6,598 bases of DNA from Coriobacteriales bacterium (GTDB taxonomy: Bacteria > Actinomycetota > Coriobacteriia > Coriobacteriales > UBA8131). The stretch lies in assembly GCA_031276475.1 (NCBI GenBank), contig JAISMZ010000157.1, positions 1 to 6,598 of the forward strand. The letters run 5' to 3'. The position numbers were made by a program, and so were the translations under genes. This document shows positions 1 to 6,394 of the stretch, piece by piece (position 1 is the stretch's first letter; every line of letters begins with the position of its first letter). The notes under the pieces are model-generated. The model did no database searches. It saw nothing but the letters and a program-made list of their open reading frames with translations, and was not told where the DNA came from.

Positions 1-1
1 G

Positions 2-178
2 ACCCGCTCAGAGGCACGAGGCGCCGTCATGGAATACATCGAGGTGTTCTACAACCGCCAAAGGAGGCACTCGTCTATCGACTACCGTATACCGGCAGAG
101 AAGATGGAGGCGTTCTTAAACCCCGCATCGGCATCTTTGGAGGTGGGGCCTGACAGCAAGTTGGATTGCGCGGCTTAG
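2..178 (+). CDS. IS3-family transposase (OrfB), C-terminal fragment
   Basis: This frame is open from the window edge and ends at TAG (176-178), giving 58 visible codons. The peptide contains MEYIEVFYNRQRRHSSIDYR followed by IPAEK. That is the characteristic end of the rve/DDE integrase core in IS3-family OrfB proteins: an aromatic and basic stretch (YIE.FYN..R.HS.I.Y..P..). The catalytic DDE residues would lie upstream, outside the window. About 20 residues follow the conserved block (NPASASLEVGPDSKLDCAA), which is normal tail length. OrfB is usually made as an OrfAB fusion by -1 frameshifting and catalyses copy-out, paste-in transposition. Whether the full element is intact cannot be told from here. 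The family is clear; the subgroup is not. Confidence 0.85.
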   Translation, partial: TRSEARGAVMEYIEVFYNRQRRHSSIDYRIPAEKMEAFLNPASASLEVGPDSKLDCAA

Positions 179-179
179 G

Positions 180-204
180 TGTCCGAAAAGCTTGACACAG
201 CCCA
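180..204 (+). repeat. Putative right inverted repeat (IRR) of the IS
   Basis: The segment begins TGTCCGAAAAGC just after the transposase stop and ends CCCA at 201-204. Read inward from its outer tip it starts TGGG, matching the TG...CA ends typical of the IS3 family. It contains TTGACA at 192-197 pointing outward. In IS3-family circles, IRR commonly supplies the -35 box of a junction promoter. The exact outer boundary is inferred because the partner repeat is outside the window. Confidence 0.55.
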
Positions 205-593
205 TGAAAAGCCGCGCAGAAATGACATAATTGACTCGATGTTGCCCCTCGCGCGGAAACACAAACGAACTGCACTAGTACCATGGTGGGCGCGATGCAT
301 TCAAGCACTACGACGCTACAATGGATCCATTTGATGAAGAACGCTTCGATGTTGTGTTTCACGCAAAAGACAAGAGGCGAGATACTGGACTACGGTTCCT
401 TTTACGCAGAGCTCGGCAATGCGATCCAACAACACAAAACCCCGTTCAGGTCAGCGCAGGCTCGCCGTAAGCTCCGCGCTGGAAAGCCGAAGGGTTTCTG
501 AAGGGTTTCTGAAATCGCAAGGATATTGCAGTCGTGCCCCGCCGCGAACGGTAGCCTACGGGCAGCTTTTCCCCAGTCAGATCAGGGCTGGTA
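205..593. other. 389-base gap between the IS end and the recA promoter
   Basis: I find no gene here that I can support. Short open stretches exist in two plus frames: 279-470 contains a peptide starting YHGGRDAFKHYDATMDPFDE, and 283-501 ends with a peptide containing ILDYGSFYAELGNAIQQHK. Both look mildly protein-like but neither has a convincing ribosome site or recognisable domain. They could be fragments of one decayed gene. A short tandem duplication lies at 489-513. There is no clear terminator hairpin with a T-run. Confidence 0.5.
489..513 (+). repeat. 11-bp tandem duplication
   Basis: GAAGGGTTTCT occurs at 489-499 and immediately again at 500-510, followed by GAA, the start of a third copy. 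It is non-coding as far as I can tell and has no obvious role. It looks like a slippage duplication in relaxed intergenic DNA. Confidence 0.8.
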
Positions 594-622
594 TTGACAT
601 CGAACACCTGTTCGGTTATCCT
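594..622 (+). promoter_or_regulatory. recA promoter (sigma-70/SigA type)
   Basis: A perfect -35 box TTGACA at 594-599 is followed, after exactly 17 bases, by TATCCT at 617-622, an acceptable -10 box. Transcription would start around 629-631, giving a leader of about 40 bases to the recA start. The LexA box lies wholly inside the spacer, so a bound repressor would exclude RNA polymerase. The elements are read directly; activity is inferred. Confidence 0.8.
601..614 (+). promoter_or_regulatory. LexA (SOS) operator of recA
   Basis: CGAACACCTGTTCG is a palindrome with six paired bases on each side of the central CC. It matches the Gram-positive/actinobacterial LexA consensus of the form CGAAC-N4-GTTCG, not the proteobacterial CTGT-N8-ACAG. 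It sits between the -35 and -10 boxes of the recA promoter, the classic position for SOS repression. It indicates that recA, and recX by read-through, is derepressed after DNA damage. Confidence 0.9.
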
Positions 623-656
623 GACCCTATTACGAAAGTAGAACCATACCAACACT

Positions 657-662
657 GAGGAG
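657..662 (+). promoter_or_regulatory. Ribosome binding site of recA
   Basis: GAGGAG lies six bases before the ATG at 669. It fixes this ATG as the recA start; the first residues (MEQEQLKNLE) also fit the usual RecA N-terminal helix. Confidence 0.85.
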
Positions 663-668
663 AACCCG

Positions 669-1724
<1,056 letters not shown>

Positions 1725-1801
1725 CCGATATGGTGAGCGCCCGTCCGCAGCGGATGAGCCACGGCGGACGAGCGGAACCGGTGGACGGCAACAGGCAGCT
1801 G

Positions 1802-1879
1802 CGGCCGACAGGCTCGGGCGAGAAGCAGCGGCCGCAGCCGGCAGGCGCCGGCGAACTACCGCGACCGACAGGCCCCGGG
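1802..1879 (+). repeat. Degenerate GC-rich repeats in the recX 5' region
   Basis: CCG(A/G)CAGGC occurs at 1805-1813, 1838-1846 and 1865-1873, spacings of 33 and 27 bases, all multiples of three. In the frame starting at 1730 the repeats encode RPTGSGE, QPAGAGE and RPTGPGS, a Pro/Gly-rich linker-like sequence. In the longer recX frame they give Ala/Arg-rich peptide. The repeats are visible directly; which frame is used is inferred. Confidence 0.6.
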
Positions 1880-2321
1880 TCTGGACGAGTGATTCCACGT
1901 TTGCCAAGATCGTCCGGCTCTGCAATGTGCGCGAGCGAACGACCAGCGAACTGGAGCAACGACTGCAACGTGACGGCATCCCGGACGGTCTGGCTGAAGC
2001 CGCGATTGAACGGGCTGTGAACTGTGGCTTGGTGGACGAAGTCCGCTTTACCGAGGCCTTCCTGCGCGGCAAGATAGCCTCGGGTTGGGGGCGGCGGCGC
2101 ATCGAGCGGGAGCTGGCCCGCTTCGGAGTGAACGAGGATGCTCTGGAGCGCTTCCTTGAAGACTGCCCGCAGAACTACTTCAGCGAAGAGAGTGAGCTGG
2201 AGCGAGCCATCGTGCAGCTGAACCGTTTTCACAGCACGGCGCGCAATATATCAGATGCCCGCTACCGACGCCTGGCACAGAAGGGCTACGACTCCGAAGT
2301 TATCCGACAGGCTTTGGCCAG

Positions 2322-2352
2322 CTATACGGACAGCTGCTCGCCCAGCAGCTGA
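2322..2352. other. 31-bp tail-to-tail overlap of recX and pgsA-cinA
   Basis: recX ends at TGA 2350-2352 on the plus strand and pgsA-cinA ends at TAG 2324-2322 on the minus strand, so the last ten codons or so of each gene are antisense to each other. There is no intergenic DNA for a conventional terminator. The overlap contains the hairpin at 2331-2351. Confidence 0.85.
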
Positions 2353-3473
2353 AGCGCGGCTTCAACCGTCTGATTTCGCACGGCGGCGCGATCACCCGCA
2401 AAGAGACGATGCTCAGCCCGAGCACTGAAGGAGCCGTCGGCAGCGCGGCAGGCCGTGCCTATCCAGACCGTCCCCACGGGTTTTTCGGGCGTCCCACCTC
2501 CCGGGCCGGCAATACCGGTGACGCTGACGGCAACATCCACATCCAGCGCCCGCAAAGCACCCTTTGCCATCTCGCAGGCTGTTTCTTCGCTCACGGCACC
2601 ATAGCGCGCCAGTGTCACGGCGCTTACGCCCAGGCCCTGCTGCTTGACCTGATTGGCATAGCTGACCACCGCGCCCTTGAATACCTCGGAGGCACCAGGC
2701 ACCGCAGTCAGCGCTGCGGCAATCAGGCCACCTGTGCACGATTCGGCTGCGCCGATGGAGCGTCCGGAGGCCAGAGCTCGCTCGATGACCTGCGCGGCAG
2801 GGGTTGCCTGTGGCGCAGTGGCGCCACTCCCAATTTTCAGCGGCAGCCCCAAGGCGGCGGCAGACCTGAAAAAGTAGTCAGCCAGAGAAAGCAGGGTCAG
2901 CAACACCGCAATAACCATCACGGCCCAGCAAAAGTACTGGATCACGTTCCAAAGCATATCACCCAGCTGCCGCAACATCGCCATATCTTTAAGAAGGAAT
3001 AATATTATGGCAATCACCTGAAACACCGTCTTCACCTTGCCCAGCGGGCTGGCAGCAATTATCAGGCCTTCAGCCGAGGCAACCATGCGCAGGCCGGAAA
3101 CAAGGAACTCGCGACCGATGATCACCAGGGCGATCCAGGCTGGCAGCGTACCCAGCTCAGTAAGCGCCAGCAGCGCCGCAGTCACCAGAATCTTGTCAGC
3201 CAGAGGATCGAGAAACTTACCCAGTGTCGTGACCTCATTGCGCGAACGAGCCAGGTAGCCATCTACGGAGTCGGTCAGGGCCAAAAGCGAGAACACCGCG
3301 GCGGCGATTAATGGCTTGATCCCACTGAGAAGCTCTGCGATGGCATTGTCCTCAATCCAGGACGGCCAGGGCGCGAGGATCACAAAGACAAACACTGGGA
3401 TCAGCGCGATGCGCACCGTGGTAACGATGTTTGCAGGCGTTAATATCTGCTTGGCTGAGGACGATCCGGACAT
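2322..3473 (-). CDS. PgsA-CinA/PncC fusion: phosphatidylglycerophosphate synthase fused to NMN amidohydrolase domain
   Basis: The 383-residue protein has two complete domains. Residues 1 to about 204 are a membrane CDP-alcohol phosphatidyltransferase of PgsA type (CDP-diacylglycerol + glycerol-3-phosphate to phosphatidylglycerophosphate + CMP). All signature residues are present: Asp68, Asp71-Gly72, Ala75-Arg76, Gly85, Asp89 and Asp93. Hydrophobic segments lie around 16-34, 53-68, 94-132, 148-162 and 176-200. A short linker (about 205-224, GSGATAPQATPAAQ) leads to a CinA C-terminal/PncC domain (225-383) with AAESCTGGLIAAAL (242-255) and VTGIAGPGGGTPEKPVGTVW (318-337). Members of this family deamidate nicotinamide mononucleotide to nicotinate mononucleotide. 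The N-terminal MoCF-like domain of full-length CinA is absent. The ATG at 3473 is three bases after the rimO stop; GGAGAGGTG lies about 11 bases upstream. The two functions are usually separate neighbouring genes; I see no stop or good internal start at the junction. Confidence 0.92.
   Translation of the reverse strand: MSGSSSAKQILTPANIVTTVRIALIPVFVFVILAPWPSWIEDNAIAELLSGIKPLIAAAVFSLLALTDSVDGYLARSRNEVTTLGKFLDPLADKILVTAALLALTELGTLPAWIALVIIGREFLVSGLRMVASAEGLIIAASPLGKVKTVFQVIAIILFLLKDMAMLRQLGDMLWNVIQYFCWAVMVIAVLLTLLSLADYFFRSAAALGLPLKIGSGATAPQATPAAQVIERALASGRSIGAAESCTGGLIAAALTAVPGASEVFKGAVVSYANQVKQQGLGVSAVTLARYGAVSEETACEMAKGALRALDVDVAVSVTGIAGPGGGTPEKPVGTVWIGTACRAADGSFSARAEHRLFAGDRAAVRNQTVEAALQLLGEQLSV
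2331..2351. terminator. Candidate bidirectional hairpin terminator
   Basis: CAGCTGCT (2331-2338) and AGCAGCTG (2344-2351) form a perfect 8-bp stem with a five-base loop (CGCCC). A second small hairpin, TGAAGC-GCG-GCTTCA, follows at 2350-2364. The position between two convergent genes fits a shared terminator. There is no T-run on either side, so classical intrinsic termination is doubtful. The inverted repeat is certain; its role is inferred. Confidence 0.4.
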
Positions 3474-3476
3474 CGC

Positions 3477-5060
3477 TCAGAGCACCTCTCCATACCAGTC
3501 GTAGTGTGCTACCGAAGTAATCCTAACATGAACGACATCACCCGGCACGGGTAAAGACGAGCCAAAGCTAAGGTGTACGACGCCGTCCACCTCCGGGGCC
3601 ATTCCCTGCGTGCGACCGTAGGGTCCCTCCTCATCTGTGCCGCAGACCAGCACCGGCAAGATGCTGCCAACTCGTGCCTCGCCAGCCGCCACGGCCAGCA
3701 CGTCGGCGATGTCGCGCAGGCGCTGGGCACGGGCACGACGGGTACGCAGCGGTATCTGGTCGGGCAGCTCCCCCGCCGGCGTCCCCTCCTCACGCGAATA
3801 AACGAATACACCCAGATAATCAAACTCAGCTGCCTCGATGAAGCTCTCGCTGACCTTTGCCTGGGCGCTCGTCTCACCGGGAAAACCGGCGATCATCGTG
3901 GTGCGCAAGACAACGTCGGGCAGAACCGCGCGCACCCGCCCAAGCAGCGCCAGATACTGCTCGGCGTCGCCCTGGCGGTTCATTTTCTCAAGAATCCCGG
4001 AGTCAGCGTGTTGCAGCGGTAGATCAAGGTAGTTACAGATGTTCGGCCGCGCCGCCATCACCGCAAGCAACTCATCGGTCACCCCCTGTGGCTGCAGGTA
4101 CATCAACCTCAGCCAGACCGCAGGATGACGCTCGGCCAGAAGCTCCAGCAAGTTGTGGAGGCGGACGCTGGTTTTTGCGGCAGTGCCCGCACCCGCCGCC
4201 GTACCGCTGGTCGCACTAACCACACCACTGCCTGCGTCCGCTGTTGCAGTCGCGGCCGCACCGCCATCCGTGCTTGCAGCCCACACCCCCTCGCCCGGCG
4301 CCACCCTATCCTGCCAGAGCCCGGTGTCCTGGGCGATCAGGATTATCTCGCGCACCCCCTGGGCAACAAGGCCGTCCACCTCGGCGACGATCTCGGCAGC
4401 TGGGCGCGAACGATAGGCACCGCGAATATCGGGGATGGTGCAAAAGCTGCAGCGGCGTGAGCAGCCGTCGGCAATCTTTACGTAGGCCCAGGGACCCTCG
4501 GCAATGCGCAGCACGGTCGTGGCCGCCGCCACCTCGCCGGCTGCCACCTCGCCCACCGCCGCCACCTCGCAGGCACCAGCTGCCACCTCGCCCACCGCCG
4601 TCACCTCGCCCACCGCTGCCGCCACCTCGCCGGCCGCCTTGCCAGCGCTGATCCCCGCTCCGCCAGCCGCTCCCTCCACGCCGGCCGCCTCGCCAAGCAG
4701 GCCGGCAAGCACCTCAACGACGGCGTCCTCCTCCAAAGCGCTGATAAAGGCGTCCACCTCCGGCAACGACGCGGCAAGGTCGCCGTCTGCGGCACCACCA
4801 TAGCGAGCCGGCAGGCAACCGGCGACCACCAATTTGGTTCTCCCCTGCTGCACGCCTTCAGAAGAAGCCAGATCAAAGATCACGTCCAGGGCCTCCTCGG
4901 TCGCCTCGGTGATGAAGGCGCAGGTGTTAACGATGACGGCGTCGGCCAAGGTTGGCTCGTCCGTCTGCACATAACCGGCCGCTCGCAACAAGGCGCGCAT
5001 CCGGTTGCTGTCTACCTCGTTCTTGGCGCAACCCAGGGTTATCAGGTAGACCGAAGGCAC
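3477..5060 (-). CDS. rimO: Ribosomal protein S12 methylthiotransferase RimO with two low-complexity insertions
   Basis: RimO is a radical-SAM enzyme that methylthiolates an aspartate of ribosomal protein S12. The N-terminal methylthiotransferase domain has the three cluster cysteines Cys11 (TLGCAKNEVDS), Cys47 (VNTCAF) and Cys82 (VAGCLP). The radical-SAM domain has Cys200, Cys204 and Cys207 (DGCSRRCSFCTIPDIRG, the RimO rather than MiaB form). A C-terminal TRAM-like region spans about 460-527. The protein is 527 residues; the family is usually about 430-450. The excess is two insertions: about 123-182, Ala/Gly-rich with six EV repeats, between the first two domains; and about 252-297, Ala/Thr/Gly-rich, within the radical-SAM domain after the LIAQDT motif. 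Catalytic motifs are intact, so the enzyme is probably active. The start is GTG 5060, four bases after the ahcY stop, with no strong ribosome site, which suggests translational coupling. Confidence 0.95.
   Translation of the reverse strand: MPSVYLITLGCAKNEVDSNRMRALLRAAGYVQTDEPTLADAVIVNTCAFITEATEEALDVIFDLASSEGVQQGRTKLVVAGCLPARYGGAADGDLAASLPEVDAFISALEEDAVVEVLAGLLGEAAGVEGAAGGAGISAGKAAGEVAAAVGEVTAVGEVAAGACEVAAVGEVAAGEVAAATTVLRIAEGPWAYVKIADGCSRRCSFCTIPDIRGAYRSRPAAEIVAEVDGLVAQGVREIILIAQDTGLWQDRVAPGEGVWAASTDGGAAATATADAGSGVVSATSGTAAGAGTAAKTSVRLHNLLELLAERHPAVWLRLMYLQPQGVTDELLAVMAARPNICNYLDLPLQHADSGILEKMNRQGDAEQYLALLGRVRAVLPDVVLRTTMIAGFPGETSAQAKVSESFIEAAEFDYLGVFVYSREEGTPAGELPDQIPLRTRRARAQRLRDIADVLAVAAGEARVGSILPVLVCGTDEEGPYGRTQGMAPEVDGVVHLSFGSSLPVPGDVVHVRITSVAHYDWYGEVL
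4170..4307 (-). other. RimO insertion 2 (Ala/Thr/Gly/Ser-rich linker)
   Basis: This covers residues about 252-297 of RimO. It begins RVAPGEGVWAASTDGG, runs through an Ala/Thr/Gly/Ser-rich stretch and ends before SVRLHNLLELL. It replaces a short variable loop of the family after the SLVAQDT-like strand. It lacks the neat tandem period of insertion 1. It is predicted to be disordered and surface-exposed. Boundaries are approximate. Confidence 0.7.
4524..4634 (-). repeat. Tandem GEV-coding repeats in RimO insertion 1
   Basis: On the plus strand ACCTCGC recurs at 4531, 4546, 4564, 4585, 4603 and 4624, with spacings of 15, 18, 21, 18 and 21 bases, all multiples of three. On the coding strand these give GEVAAAV, GEVTAV, GEVAAGA, CEVAAV, GEVAA and GEVAAA, a 5-7 residue repeat. 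One copy carries a cysteine (Cys164) that is not part of the usual cluster ligands. In-frame repeat expansion by slippage or unequal recombination is the simplest origin. Confidence 0.85.
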
Positions 5061-5064
5061 GGTC

Positions 5065-6372
5065 TTACACGGTGCCCATCTGCCAGGAGTTGAGGTAGGC
5101 GCTCTGCTCGTCGGTCAGCGTGTCGATGGCGATTCCCAGCGCCTGCAGCTTCAGGCGGGCGATGGACTCGTCAATCTCGTCCGGTTCGGGATAAACACCG
5201 GCGCTGAGCTCGCTGGCGTGTTGCACCAGATACTCGGCGGCCAGGGCCTGGTCGGCAAAGCTGAGATCCATCACCTCGGCCGGATGCCCCTCGGCAGCGC
5301 TGAGGTTGATCAGCCGACCCTCGGCCAGAAGCACGACGCTGCGCCCGTCGGCCAGGGTGTATTCCACCACCAGCGGCTTAAGCTCGGTCTTGGTAACGGC
5401 GTTGGCCTCCAGCCAGGGGATGTTGATCTCGGCGTTAAAGTGACCGGAGTTGCAGATGATAGCGCCGCTTTTGAGGTTGGCAAAAGCTGGCGCATCGATG
5501 ACGTTGATGTCACCGGTGACGGTGATCCAGATGTCGCAATGGCTGGCGGCCGCGGCGGCAGGCATCACCTGATAGCCGTCCATATGCGCCTCCAGTGCCT
5601 TGAAGGGATCAACCTCGCAGACGATGACCTTCATGCCCATGCCGCGGGCGCGCAAAGCCACGCCCCGGCCGCACCATCCGTAGCCAGAAACCACCAGCGT
5701 GCGCCCCGCCAAAAGCCGGTTGGTGGCCCGCACCACACCGTCGAGAGTGGACTGACCGGTACCGTAGCGATTATCAAAGAAATGCTTGGTCTTGGCGTCG
5801 TTAACGGCAATGATCGGGTAGCGCAGCGCGCCGTCGGCAGCCATCGCGGCCAGGCGGATGACACCGGTGGTGGTCTCCTCGGTACCGCCGATGATCTCGC
5901 TGAGAGCCTCGGGGCGCAGCGAATGAATACGGCCGACAACATCGGCGCCGTCGTCCATGGTGATCTGTGGGCGGTGCTCGATGGCCGCATCGATATGCCG
6001 GTAGTAGGTCTCGGTATTCTCGCCTTTAATGGCGTAGGTGCGCACGCCATAATGAATGACCAGCGCCGCCGCCGTGTCGTCTTGGGTAGACAGCGGATTG
6101 GAGGCGCAAAGCACGACGTCGGCACCGCCCGCCACCAGCGTTCGCATCAGATTGGCGGTCTCGGTGGTAACGTGCAGGCAGGCACTGACACGTACTCCGG
6201 CCAGAGGTTTCTCGCGCTCAAACCGCTCGCGGATCATCCGCAGCACCGGCATGTCGCGGTCGGCCCACTCAATGCGCGCCCTGCCGGCGTCGGCCAGCGA
6301 TGGGTCGGAAATATCGTGTTCGCTGGGAAAAATGTCGCTAATCTCATACTGCGAGGGATTCAATGCCATCAT
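5065..6372 (-). CDS. ahcY: S-adenosylhomocysteine hydrolase (adenosylhomocysteinase)
   Basis: The 435-residue protein hydrolyses S-adenosylhomocysteine to adenosine and homocysteine, with bound NAD. Visible motifs in order: CLHVTTETA (65-73, catalytic His67), STQDD (95-99), MDDGAD (139-144, Asp141), GGTEETTTG (162-170, Glu166), NDAKTKHFFDNRYGTGQST (191-209, with Lys196, Asp200 and Asn201), the NAD-binding VVSGYGWCGRGVA (227-239), NSGHFNAEI (308-316, His311) and LLAEGRLINL then EGHP (His363). The GYGWCGRG and NRYGTGQS forms and the C-terminal YLNSW..GT mark the shorter class shared with archaea and Thermotoga rather than the eukaryotic/proteobacterial class that ends KPDHYRY. Some archaeal members use S-inosylhomocysteine, so the substrate is not certain. 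ATG codons at 6372 and 6369 are adjacent; AAAGGAG lies two and five bases upstream respectively, so 6369 is probably preferred. This is the first recognised gene of the minus-strand operon. Confidence 0.96.
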   Translation of the reverse strand: MMALNPSQYEISDIFPSEHDISDPSLADAGRARIEWADRDMPVLRMIRERFEREKPLAGVRVSACLHVTTETANLMRTLVAGGADVVLCASNPLSTQDDTAAALVIHYGVRTYAIKGENTETYYRHIDAAIEHRPQITMDDGADVVGRIHSLRPEALSEIIGGTEETTTGVIRLAAMAADGALRYPIIAVNDAKTKHFFDNRYGTGQSTLDGVVRATNRLLAGRTLVVSGYGWCGRGVALRARGMGMKVIVCEVDPFKALEAHMDGYQVMPAAAAASHCDIWITVTGDINVIDAPAFANLKSGAIICNSGHFNAEINIPWLEANAVTKTELKPLVVEYTLADGRSVVLLAEGRLINLSAAEGHPAEVMDLSFADQALAAEYLVQHASELSAGVYPEPDEIDESIARLKLQALGIAIDTLTDEQSAYLNSWQMGTV

Positions 6373-6374
6373 TG

Positions 6375-6381
6375 CTCCTTT
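6375..6381 (-). promoter_or_regulatory. Ribosome binding site of ahcY
   Basis: AAAGGAG on the minus strand is a strong Shine-Dalgarno sequence. It leaves two bases to the ATG at 6372 and five to the next codon, ATG 6369. The second spacing is more usual and favours a 434-residue AhcY. Confidence 0.8.
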
Positions 6382-6394
6382 TTGTAAACATCCT

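Larger units (their letters stand above)
1..204 (+). mobile_element. Right end of an IS3-family insertion sequence
   Basis: The left edge holds the 3' end of a transposase gene followed within two bases by a 25-base segment with the form expected of an IS3-family right terminal repeat: on the top strand it starts TGTCCG and ends in CA, so its reverse complement starts TGGG. The left end and most of the element lie outside the window, so the pairing repeat and target duplication cannot be checked. The family call comes from the transposase C-terminus. Confidence 0.75.

Noticed and set aside
2409..3002. 197-codon plus-strand open frame opposite pgsA-cinA
   Set aside because: It is antisense to both conserved domains and has no recognisable motif.
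4524..4634. Regularly spaced short repeats as a possible CRISPR array
   Set aside because: Repeat units are only 7-11 bases, the spacers are as low-complexity as the repeats, and the whole block lies in frame inside RimO.
4504..4803. Plus-strand open frames rich in Ala/Thr/Ser/Pro opposite rimO
   Set aside because: They are mirror readings of the GC-rich repeat in RimO. The conserved cysteine motifs fix the true frame on the minus strand.
5218..6387. 389-codon plus-strand open frame opposite ahcY
   Set aside because: It is antisense to a clearly conserved enzyme. Long antisense frames are common in GC-rich genes. The peptide has no recognisable domain.
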